A program made the position numbers and the translations under genes. A model generated the notes under the pieces. It was not told where the DNA came from and did no database searches. It worked only from the letters and a program-made list of their open reading frames with translations. Positions 54,001 through 63,000 of a stretch of 64,000 bases of DNA are shown in pieces. How positions within the stretch are numbered: position 1 is the stretch's first letter; each line of letters begins with the position of its first letter. The DNA lies in NCBI RefSeq assembly GCF_000972495.1, contig NZ_LATM01000012.1, positions 62,001 through 126,000 on the forward strand. Direction: 5' to 3'. Origin of the DNA: Hymenobacter terrenus (GTDB lineage: Bacteria > Bacteroidota > Bacteroidia > Cytophagales > Hymenobacteraceae).

Positions 54001-57000
54001 ACATTCTGAGCCGGGAAAGCCGAATTGTTCTTGGTTTGCACGGCATAGCTCAGCAGCTGGGCGGCGGTCACGTTGTTGTTGCCGTCAATGCTCTTGAGCG
54101 TGATGGACACATCGGCCGCGGGCAGGATTTCGGTCTGCGTCGTGGCGACATTGTTGCCGGCCATGGGGTCGGTAGTACTGCTAGTCACGCTGGCCGTGGC
54201 CGAGATGGCCGTAGTCGCTGCTGGGCCTTTGAGCGTGATGGTGTAGACCTTGCTGGCGGTGCTGCCCTGCGCGGCCGTGCCGCTCAATGCCGGAAAGGTT
54301 ACGACACCTGTTGTGGCGTTGTAGGTCGGTGCTGTGCTGGCGGCCCCATCTACCGTGAAGGTGACATTGGCCACATTCAGCCCGGCGGGCAGCGATACTA
54401 CGGTTTGCACGTTGTCGGCAGCAGTGGGGCCGTCATTGCCTTCGTTCACCGTGTAGGTAACGCTGTAGTTGTTCGCAGCATCGGGCATTGCTTGAGCAGG
54501 GCCACTGATGGTTACGTACAGGTTAGCTTGCTTCGAGCGGTCAGTGTTGGGCGGCTGCACCGTCAGGATTGTGGCGGTGGCCGAGTTGTTGGCCTGAGTA
54601 GCCGTGCTGGGCTCGTTGGTAGTAGGAACCGTAGCCGTCAGGACCAGGGTAGCACCCACGGTCGGGGCCGCGAAGCTCAGCGTATTGTTGACTACTTGGC
54701 CAGCCGCCAGGTTCACGGGCGGGAAGGTCACGGTGTTGGCCGCCACCGTATAGCTTACCCCGTCAAATACCACCGCACCTGCCAAGGCGCTGTACACGCC
54801 GCCATTGGTCGCGAACACGCCACTGATGCCAGCCGGTACTTGCACTGTTTGCACCACGCTCGTAGCGGGCGACGATGTCGCGGCGTTGCCGGTAGTAACG
54901 GCGTACGTTAGTTGGGCGCCCTTCACCGGGTTGGTACTCGGACCGGTGATGGTTGTCGACAGGTCAGTTTGTGGGGTAATAGCTACCACGGCGGTCGCTA
55001 CGTTGTTGGCTTGATTGATATCGCCCGCCGTAGGCGTCACCAGCGCCGAAACCGCGATGGGTCCGCTCAATGGCGCTGTGAAGGCGATGCTGAAGTTAGA
55101 CGTGCTGCCAGCAGCGAAATTGGTGAGCGTTGCGAAGGTCAGCACGCCCGTTGAAGTGGTCGTGGCCGAGATGGGAAATGTAGAAGAAGCCCCATTTTGC
55201 GTGATGGTGACATTGCCTGTCAGGCCCATTGGCAGTAGTAGCGACTGTATGGCGTTGGCCGTAGTGCCGGCCAGACTGTTGTTTTTCGTCGTGCCTGTGA
55301 AAGTCACTTGGCTACCGGCTAGTACGGCTCCGGCAGGCCCATTGATGGTCGTGGCCAGGTCGAGTTGGCTTTCTATCCGCACAATCAGGTTGGCTTGGTT
55401 GGTGAGCGCGCCATCGAGGTTGCGCACGGTGTAGGGCGTATTGGCAATGCCTACAAATCCGTTAATAGGCGTAAACTTGACCAGGCCGGCTGGGGCACCT
55501 ACCGTGGTAAAGGTGCCTTCAGCGTTCGTAAATGAGGTTTGGATTCCGGCCGCGTTGGGGTCAAGGTCAATCGTAGCTGGGTCGATGGCCGAGCCGCCGT
55601 TGGCCTGGTCGTTGCCGGTCACGTTGAACGTGATGGCCGTGTTGAGCGGCGTCGTCACATCGTCGTCATTGGCAATGGGCGCGCTGCCCACCGGAATGGT
55701 ATAGGTAGCCGGGCCGGCGCTTGCTACGCCGGTACCAGTGCGATTGGTGCTGCTATTCAAGCCACTAGCATCAGTCACGGTATAGGTGAAAGCCTGCGTC
55801 GTGGTAGAGCCAGCTACCGGGGTGTAACTCAGCGAAGCTAACTGAGCGGCCGTGATAGTTGTATTGGGCGTTACTGTAGTTGTTACGCCGGCATTCATAT
55901 AGGTTAGGGTGCCGGTGGCTGGCAGCGTCACAATAGTGTAAGAGGCAATGGAATTGGTCATTCCGTTGGCTGTGCCAAAGGCCGTACCCCTCAAATTGGG
56001 GCTCAGGGCCACTGCTCCATTATTGTTGGCAATGGTCACGTTGCTCACGTTCTGGGCAATCGGCGAGTTGTTGACTGTCAGATTAATCGTGGCCACGTCG
56101 GGGGCCGCGTTGCTGCCCTGATTGGTGGTTGTGCTGGTATTGCTCGTCAGCGGCACCGTAGCGCCAGCGACCGTAGGCGTGGTTGGGCCCGTGAAGCTGA
56201 AAGTGAACGAAGCCGTGCCACTATTGGGTTGCGAGCCCAAGGTGCCGAAGTTGATAATACGGTTGACGGCATCATAGGTAGCGCCTGAAGGCAGCGCACC
56301 TACCTGAGTGGTCGTCATCGTGGCACCCGAGGGCAGCGTTACAGTGCGAGTGATGTCGGTGCCGGGCCCCAGGCCATTGTTGGTGAAGGTGACGGTATAC
56401 TGGCCAGTGGCTTCTCCAGCGGGCACCGTGCTCGGGCCCGTGAGGGTAGTTGTAACGTCGGCTACGCAGTTGGCCGCGGTCTGGAGCAGAGGTGTTTCGC
56501 CCGGGGTCACATTGCTGCGGTTAGGCGGCGTCGCCGTGGTACCAGCCGTAGCACCGTAGGACACGACCGCAAAGCTCGAGCCCGTGCCAACCCTAGTGGT
56601 ACCGTTGTCGCCGGGTACGAACGACGAAGCGCTGCTCGTGGGCGACGAAGTGAAGGCTACCCCGCCCGAACCGCCGCCGCCCGGCCCGTGGGGGTCGGCG
56701 ACGATGCCCGCGCTTGTACCCGAGTCATACGTGCCGGTATTGGAGCCGCCTTTACCACCCTTGGCCAGGATAGTAATGCTGGTCAAGCTGTTGTTGGCAA
56801 TCAGCAACACTGAGCCGCCACCGCCACCGCCACCACTACCGTCGTTATCCGGCACAAAATTCATATCGCTGCCGCTCACGTCGATGGTTCCTGGGTTAGC
56901 GCTTACCGTACTTGCCCGAATCAGCACGATGCCCCCGCCAGCGGCGCCGGAACTGGCGAAGCCGTGAGCCGGCGTACCAGTCGCGTTGTTGGTGGTGCCG

Positions 57001-59372
57001 GCCCCGCCGCCGCCGCCCATCACCAAGCGGCTAGGGGACGCCTGCAGGTAAGGCGCGCCGCCGTTGCCACCGTACGACTGGTTCGAAGACCAGCCGGTGC
57101 CGCCGAAGCCGCCGGTGCCTGCATTAGAACCACCACCGCCACCGGTGTTCTCATCATTATTATTGGCATTGCTGTCGGTGCCACCGCCACCGGCGTTGCC
57201 GGGGGCACCCCGGCCAAAGCTGCCGGCCGGATAACCTTCTTCGCCGGTATTGAGGGCTGCCGTACCGCGGTCATTCACGTAGCGCGGAGTACCAGCAATG
57301 CCTTCGCCCTTTGAGGCATTGGCGCCCACCACAGTTGTTGGAGTAGCCGTTGGTGCGGTGCCGGGCGCAGCAGTGAAGTAGTCGCCACCCGCACCGTTGG
57401 GAGTACCCGTCCCGGCCAAAGCCAAACCGGCACCGCCGCGGAAGCCTTTACCTTTTAGATCAATTACATGGCCGCCCATATCAAATTGTCCGGCAATGTC
57501 GAGTATCAATATACCCCCGGTCCTGCCATTCCAGGCGGGTACGTTGGTCACATTGGTCTGCAAAATCAGTGACTGGTACTTGGGCACCCGGATTACCTGG
57601 AAACGCTTCTGACCGATTTTATTGGTTGCGTCAATTCCTTGGGACTGGTACGTATTGACCAGATTATTTTTCAGGGTGATGCTGGTTCCGGTAACGCTTG
57701 CCACCTCACCGTATTCGTATTGGCCGGCGGTGAGGTTGGTGCTTTTCTGGCCATTGCCGGGTTCGCCCGCAACGCCGTTGCCGTAGCTGCCATCGTTATT
57801 AGAGAAAATGTCGGCGCCCTGCACCTGCACAATGGCAACTAGGTCGCCCGCCGCCAGGGCTGTGGGGGCTGGAGTGCCAACAGGAGCCGCCGCACCAATG
57901 CTGATGACTTTCTGACCCGCGTTAGCGGTGGCAGTGCCAGCATAATAGGTGTTGATGGACGGACTGGTCGCGTTGTTGTACACGCCATTGATAAGAACAG
58001 GCGGGAAGGCCACGCACTGATTACTCGGCAGCGTGGTCAGAATAGCCGTCTGCACTTTGGCATCACTCGTGCTACCGTTGTTATTAGTTAGCACCGGGTC
58101 GGTGCTGGTAGTAGCCACGGTACTAGCCACGGTGCCCATTACCGAACCCGACATGGGCGCGGGAAAACGGATGGTATAGGATGCGGAAGCCCCCGACGCC
58201 AGCGTGCCGCCGTTGGGAATACTAAACGTAACGATACCACTGCTGTAGCTGCCGCCGCTGCCACCTACTGTTACGGTGCCGGCAGCCGGCGTCGAGCCAC
58301 TAAAGGTCAACTGCGCGGTGACATTGGTGGCTGGACTCGGGCCATAGTTCGTCACCAGGGCGTTGTACGTAATGCTGGCACCAGGCAGCGCCTGCGCCGG
58401 GCCGTTAGCCGTGATGGATACGTCGGCCACTTGGGTGATGGTAGTTGTAGCCGAAAGATTGGTGTTGTTGGTGGGCACTGGGTCGCTGGTGCTCGCAGTA
58501 CTGCTGGCCCGCACGGTATAGGTTCCACTAGCCGGTACTCGCAGCTGCACGCGGTACGTAACAATCTTGGTGGCATCATAAATATCAGTCACCGATGCCC
58601 CCGCGTTCAATGTTGCAACGGTGGGGAAGGTTACTCTGCTCGTCGTTGCGTCGTATGTGCCCTGCGTAGAGGCGCTAACTTCAGTCGAGCCCGCTGGCAG
58701 TTGCATTACGGGCACAACGTTACTAGCGGCCGCGCCGCCGTTGTTGCGAACGGTGAACGAATACGTCGCGAAGCTGCCCGCCGCCGCGCTTGTCGGACCC
58801 GTGAACCCCACTACTTCTACCTCAGGGCTGTTCAGAGTAACTGTGGTGCTGCCAGTCGCAGTAGCGGCGTTGCTCGCCATTACGGTAGAGAGGGCCGTGA
58901 AAGAACTTAGATTACCCGGCATAGCGAATCTGACCGTGTAATCCAGATTGCTGCTCCCGTTCGCCAAGCTGTAACCCGTTCCTGAAAACCTTACCGAACC
59001 CGCTGCCGGATCATAACTGCCAGTCGCGGCACCCGCGCCACCAATTGTTACGCTAGAGGTGGTCAGCCCTTTAGGAAGGCCACTGAGCGTCCGCACGATG
59101 TTGTTAGCGGTTCCCCCAGCGGTATTATCTACGGTCACCGATAGCGTGACTGTAGTACCGGTATTCACTGGATTGGCGGGCGTAGCCGTAACACCCGTGA
59201 CCAGACTTTGTGCCAAGGTTGAAGGGAGGCCAGCTAAGCCAAGTAGGCTAATAAGGAGAAGTAGCCAGCTGGCACGAATGAATAATGAAGGATATTGGCG
59301 GGTTGGTGACAAAGGCGAAGGAGGGTTTCCCCGCTCATTTCCCGCCGACGAGAATGATAAAAATGTACTCAT
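51090..59372 (-). CDS. giant DUF11 repeat surface protein with T9SS tail
   Basis: About 2760 residues from ATG at 59372 (MSTFLSFSSAGNERGNPPSP); signal helix ASWLLLLISLLGLAGLPSTL. Serial DUF11-like Ig domains (~120 aa each; ADVSITANGPAQALPGASIT, then LATTINGPAGAVLAGSQVTF). A Gly-rich block lies at about 730-880 (GGGGGGSVLLI types), and cadherin-like VFFTYTATDNGNG units near the end. It ends PLPVELTVFTAQAVRNTDAA, the ASEKNNDHFDVERSLNG module and a type A T9SS domain (LFPNPATATTQLDLTQLP to KRLIKE). Probably a long surface adhesin or matrix protein; ligand unknown. Tandem paralogue at 60095. Large antisense open frames are byproducts of biased codons. Confidence 0.9.
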   Translation of the reverse strand: MSTFLSFSSAGNERGNPPSPLSPTRQYPSLFIRASWLLLLISLLGLAGLPSTLAQSLVTGVTATPANPVNTGTTVTLSVTVDNTAGGTANNIVRTLSGLPKGLTTSSVTIGGAGAATGSYDPAAGSVRFSGTGYSLANGSSNLDYTVRFAMPGNLSSFTALSTVMASNAATATGSTTVTLNSPEVEVVGFTGPTSAAAGSFATYSFTVRNNGGAAASNVVPVMQLPAGSTEVSASTQGTYDATTSRVTFPTVATLNAGASVTDIYDATKIVTYRVQLRVPASGTYTVRASSTASTSDPVPTNNTNLSATTTITQVADVSITANGPAQALPGASITYNALVTNYGPSPATNVTAQLTFSGSTPAAGTVTVGGSGGSYSSGIVTFSIPNGGTLASGASASYTIRFPAPMSGSVMGTVASTVATTSTDPVLTNNNGSTSDAKVQTAILTTLPSNQCVAFPPVLINGVYNNATSPSINTYYAGTATANAGQKVISIGAAAPVGTPAPTALAAGDLVAIVQVQGADIFSNNDGSYGNGVAGEPGNGQKSTNLTAGQYEYGEVASVTGTSITLKNNLVNTYQSQGIDATNKIGQKRFQVIRVPKYQSLILQTNVTNVPAWNGRTGGILILDIAGQFDMGGHVIDLKGKGFRGGAGLALAGTGTPNGAGGDYFTAAPGTAPTATPTTVVGANASKGEGIAGTPRYVNDRGTAALNTGEEGYPAGSFGRGAPGNAGGGGTDSNANNNDENTGGGGGSNAGTGGFGGTGWSSNQSYGGNGGAPYLQASPSRLVMGGGGGAGTTNNATGTPAHGFASSGAAGGGIVLIRASTVSANPGTIDVSGSDMNFVPDNDGSGGGGGGGSVLLIANNSLTSITILAKGGKGGSNTGTYDSGTSAGIVADPHGPGGGGSGGVAFTSSPTSSASSFVPGDNGTTRVGTGSSFAVVSYGATAGTTATPPNRSNVTPGETPLLQTAANCVADVTTTLTGPSTVPAGEATGQYTVTFTNNGLGPGTDITRTVTLPSGATMTTTQVGALPSGATYDAVNRIINFGTLGSQPNSGTASFTFSFTGPTTPTVAGATVPLTSNTSTTTNQGSNAAPDVATINLTVNNSPIAQNVSNVTIANNNGAVALSPNLRGTAFGTANGMTNSIASYTIVTLPATGTLTYMNAGVTTTVTPNTTITAAQLASLSYTPVAGSTTTQAFTYTVTDASGLNSSTNRTGTGVASAGPATYTIPVGSAPIANDDDVTTPLNTAITFNVTGNDQANGGSAIDPATIDLDPNAAGIQTSFTNAEGTFTTVGAPAGLVKFTPINGFVGIANTPYTVRNLDGALTNQANLIVRIESQLDLATTINGPAGAVLAGSQVTFTGTTKNNSLAGTTANAIQSLLLPMGLTGNVTITQNGASSTFPISATTTSTGVLTFATLTNFAAGSTSNFSIAFTAPLSGPIAVSALVTPTAGDINQANNVATAVVAITPQTDLSTTITGPSTNPVKGAQLTYAVTTGNAATSSPATSVVQTVQVPAGISGVFATNGGVYSALAGAVVFDGVSYTVAANTVTFPPVNLAAGQVVNNTLSFAAPTVGATLVLTATVPTTNEPSTATQANNSATATILTVQPPNTDRSKQANLYVTISGPAQAMPDAANNYSVTYTVNEGNDGPTAADNVQTVVSLPAGLNVANVTFTVDGAASTAPTYNATTGVVTFPALSGTAAQGSTASKVYTITLKGPAATTAISATASVTSSTTDPMAGNNVATTQTEILPAADVSITLKSIDGNNNVTAAQLLSYAVQTKNNSAFPAQNVQQAVSIQPNLSVTTLQLNGSTGSLSGGVITFASGATYTVVSGLLTLPAVGSLTRGALLNNIISFLAPAYGAARALATVSISTPETNLANNSAILNNGIDQVVDLTVSLAGPTKAIVGSPVEYTVTTTNNGPSVIGAQTTTVQLPTGLVGVEVRDNSGNVVAGAYSASTGVVTFASTTIVEVGQSTQGTITFLMPNTPQFNLAAAVALDSPTSNKLEANLDNNSARLNTSAATSALSSANLATTFTAAPAGPQAPGALLTYKVRTANAAGSATAQSPVQLVSLPVGLGTTSFQVNGVNGTLSAGVITFGSGASAPTYDVASGLLTILGGPTLAASASVENTITFPAPASSLTLTANSAMNNPDSDPANNVVRTTTTIAGQADVAVTLNHPATAAAGSPVNYAVVATNNGPVAATNTTVKFTIPAGVTSYTVNGTTIGIPASASPTTVNLLPSNNSVPAGGVLNYLVSFAAPTATYSVTTTVTADGDTNVGPGSNNVASGTTGVNIAPTANDVVNKLQSPEGNTATAALLLSPLSATDAASEVSAGTGSIASYTIRSIPNTTSQGVLFYNSATSGSGGTPTPVAPNQVLTTEQAKTLTFDPVSSYVGSVFFTYTATDNGNGTPAQALTSNVARYTIQVGADSSAFYTATPTKGGASRYATNDVLAFVIDPNGAQYNAKGAIYTTADVAGGDKAGTLLTNTASGLRTTATTVNAALDKSGPTANPTNVLPSGVLLNPTTGQIYVSDATQLPKITAPTTYSVFVITTDVYGGVSRTLARFTIGAYPLPVELTVFTAQAVRNTDAALAWRTASEKNNDHFDVERSLNGTDFVKFSEVKGQGSRSTPTDYALTDVGIGAKVSGPVYYRLKQVDTDGTATYSPVRTVTFTGLTPAIGLFPNPATATTQLDLTQLPVGDYQVSVLDATGRVILGVNLAAGLAHALDLHTVASGTYTVLVRGQSGSQVVNLTKRLIKE

Positions 59373-59402
59373 AAAGAAGCAGGCTTCTGAACTAAATTTC
59401 AA

Positions 59403-60035
59403 TTCAATCTTTAAATACTTACAGCTAAATTCCCCAATTTGCTGTCAATCAACTGTTATTCAATAAGCTAGATCCTCTCAGTTGGAACCTTCCCATATAA
59501 GAGTCACCATAAACGGCTATATCTAGTCCTGTTTTATCCAGCGTTAAGTCAGATTTAATGCAGAGTTGGTCTATGTCGTGTATCTGTATCCCGATAGTTA
59601 TTCACAACTACTAAATCAGAGATTTTCCCAATTTGAGTTTCAGATACTGTTCTCGAGGAAATTATCTCGTTAAATGTATCTGTAAGACAGATATTTATTC
59701 CTACTTCAGGGCACGACTCTTGCTCAATGATTCGCACAGTGCATTTTCCATTTAATGGACAAACTCTACGAAATGGAATAGAGAGCGGATTTATGCGTGA
59801 GTAAAAACCTCGTATTTCTTCTAAATGGAGGCGAATTCAGTAACTATGCTCTGCTTGAGCGAGAAACTTCATTCCCGGTATGGGTAGCAGATGGAGGTCC
59901 GCCCGCACATCAAGCAGCAGACTATTATTAGAAGTCACCGCATAACTCGCACACGCCGAAAGGGCAGCATACGCTAAGTGTTACTGCCCTCTCGGCGTGT
60001 GGCTGGGTTATGTTTTGGAGCCGAGATAAAACGCT
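59403..60035. other. AT-rich gap between the two giant adhesin genes
   Basis: About 630 bp, clearly AT-richer than the flanks. No gene that I can support; a 60-codon minus frame at 59555-59737 has no family likeness. An imperfect long hairpin (acacgccgaaagggcagcat with tactgccctctcggcgtgt) lies at ~59946-60000. The upstream half should hold the promoter of neither gene's 3' end, so its role is unclear. Confidence 0.5.
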
Positions 60036-60069
60036 AAAAGGCCCTTCCCGTGACGGGAAGGGCCTTTTT
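60036..60069 (-). terminator. terminator of the second adhesin gene
   Basis: Hairpin aaaaggcccttcccg, tga loop, cgggaagggcctttttc. It closes the minus-strand gene at 60095 and is almost the same sequence as the terminator at 51027, in line with tandem duplication. Confidence 0.85.
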
Positions 60070-60094
60070 CACGCATCGGCGACTACCTTGCGTT

Positions 60095-63000
60095 TTACTC
60101 TTTCACTAAGCGCTTGCTCAGGCTCACGCCCTGGCCGCTGCTAGCTTGGCCGCGCACCAACACGGTGTAGGTACCGCTGGCTAGTGGGCGCAGGTCCAGG
60201 CCATGAGCCAGTCCTGCCTCCAACTCCACGCCGAGTACCACACGGCCAGTGGCATCCAGCACACTCACTGTGTAACGGCCGTTAGGCAGTTGCCGCAGGT
60301 CGAGCTGAGTTTGGGCCGCGGCCGGGTTTGGGAACAAGGCCAGTGTTGGCATCAGTCCGGCCTGGGCAAAGCGCACTTGGCGCACAGGTGAGTAGGTGGC
60401 CATACCGTCCGTATCCACCTGACGCAAGCGGTAGTACACCACATCGGTTGCTTTCGCACCAATGCCTGCATCGGTCAGCGCATAGCTGGTCGCGCTGGCT
60501 TTGCTGCCTTGTCCCTGCACCCGTGCGATTTGCACGAAGTCGGTGCCGGTCAGACTGCGCTCCACGTCGAAATAGTCATTGTTCTTTTCCGAGGCTGTCT
60601 GCCACACCAACGACGCGTCTACGTTCTGCACCGCCGTGGCTGTGAATTCCGTCAGCTCTACCGGCAGCGGGTATGCTCCGATGACGAAGGTTGCCAGCAC
60701 AGTGTTGGTACCACCGTTGATATCGGTCGTTATTACGTTGACACTGTAAGTGGTAGCTATCTTCACCTGAGGAAGCAGCGAGGCAGTGGTTACATAAATC
60801 AAGCCCGTAGTTGGATTCAGGGCTACACCCGTTGGGAGGGTATTGTTCGGGTTGGAAGCCGGGCCGGAGCCAGGTGCAGCCAGCACGGCATTGGTCGTAC
60901 CCGTGGTTGGCAAGCCGTTGCTCACGGTGCCGGAAGCCAAGGTGCCGTTGGGATTGTATACCAGACCAGTAGTCGGAGCCGCGTTGTATATGGCCGCGTT
61001 GGGGTCGATTACATAAGCCAGGGCATCATTATCCATATAGCGGTTGGCAAGGCCCTTGGTGGGCGTGGCCGTGTACACCGAGTTGTTATCGGCACCAACT
61101 TGAATGGTGAAGCGAGCGGGCGGTGAGGTCAATGCGTTGGCTGCGGTGCCATTGCCGTTATCGGTGGCGGTGTAAGTGAAGAACGCACTGCCAATGAACG
61201 AGGACACCGGGTCAAATTTCAGCGTAGTGGCCTGAGTAGTCGTCAACACCTGACCAGGAACCACGGTAGCGTAAGTACCACCGTTGTCATAGGAAAGCGT
61301 GCCCTGCGTAGTGGCATTCGGGATGCTAGTGATGGTATAGCTGGCTACTGAGCCGTCGCTATCGGTGGCGCTCAGCGCCGAAAGCAACAAGCCAGTGACG
61401 GCCGTATTGCCCTCGGGCGACTGCTTGGTGTTCACCACGTCGTTGGCTACGGGGGCCACGTTCACTAGTGTTCTCACGCTGCCGTTATCGTTGGCAGTAT
61501 TATTACCAGCAGTACTTGTAGTGACAACGGCAGGCACGGTAAAGGTGGTCGTCGGGGCCGTGAAGCTGACCACGTAAGCCAAGCTACCACCATTCAGCAA
61601 GGGTTGAGAAGAGGGCTGCAAAGTGACCTGACCACTACCGGTAAATGCCGTTCCGTTGACAGTGTAGCTAGTAACGCCGCTCGGCAGGGTGAATCTCACC
61701 GTAACTCCGGCAGCCGTTGAGGGGCCGTTGTTGGTGGCCACCACATCGTAGCTGACCGTGCTGCCGGCCGCGGCCGAAACCGGACCACTGATACCCAGTA
61801 CAACATCGGCCAAAGCTGACGTCGTAGTGCTGCTGCGCACGATGTTGTTCGTAGCAATAGCATCAGGGTTATTCGAAGCCGAGGTCGCGGTTACCGTGAT
61901 GTTAGCAGCGGGCATCGGGAAAGAAATGGTGCTTTGGAAAATTCCACTCGAAGCCAGCTCACCAGTTCTGGGGATTGTCAATAAGCCGGTGCTCACGTTG
62001 TAGGTGGCGCCGCCGGCGAAGGTGATAATGCCAGCGCCCAGCGTGCCGTTGGCTCCACCCAAGGTTAAGGTGTTCAGGCCCACGGGTAAACTTACGAGCT
62101 GCATGGTGCTCTGAGCCGCAGCGGCCCCGTTGTTGGTTGTGGTCACGGTGTAGGTAGCCGTGGCACCGGGCGTCAGGGTAGCAGGCGGGGTAGCTGCAAA
62201 CGTGGTAGCCAGGTCGGCACTAGCCAGGCTGGGGCCGACGAGCGGCGTACTGATGCGAGCGGTATTGTTGTCTGTATTGATTTCGAAGTTACCAGCGCTC
62301 GAAGAAGTCAGAGCCACGGCAGCGGCCAGGCTGATTTGCGTAACCTCAGGAGCAATGAAAGAAATAGTGCCCTGTATGCTCTGCCCGACGTTGGGAACGG
62401 CGGTAGCCGTGGCAAAAGTTACCACCCCAGTAGTGGCCGAGTAGGCGCCCGTGACAATAGCTCCGCTGTTATCCCGCACTTCTACCGCCGACAGGCCGAT
62501 GGGGAGCTGTACGGTGGTCGTTTGCGTGCCCGTAGCCGAAGGACCATTGTTTTTAGTGGTCACGGTGTACAGTACTGGGCTGCCTATCACGGCCTGTGTG
62601 GGGCCAGCTAGGCTCACTGTCAGGTCTTCCACGCTGTTGATGCCGTTGGTGACCGTAGCAGTGTTGTTTGTCGTCGTTGGGTCAGGCGTCGTGCTCGTTA
62701 CCGTAGCCAAGGCCCGGATGTCGGTTGCGGTGGAGGTGCCGGAGGTAGCAAAGCTGACATTATTATGTACTAACACACCTTTGGGGAGCGAGCTAATCAA
62801 CGGCAAAGTCAGCAAGCCGCTGGCAACGTTGTAAGTAGAGGCCGAGGCTCCGCTGCCGAAGGTGATGACACCGGCATTCAGCGTACCCGTTGCGCCATTG
62901 AGTTGGAGCGTGCTGGTAGTAAGACCAGCCTGGATGGCTACCGTTTGCTGCACGTTCTGCGCGGTGTAGTCCGAGTTGTTTTGCGTTTGAATGCCATAAG

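Noticed and set aside
59555-59737. 60-codon minus-strand frame in the AT-rich gap
   Set aside because: No likeness to known proteins, atypical composition.
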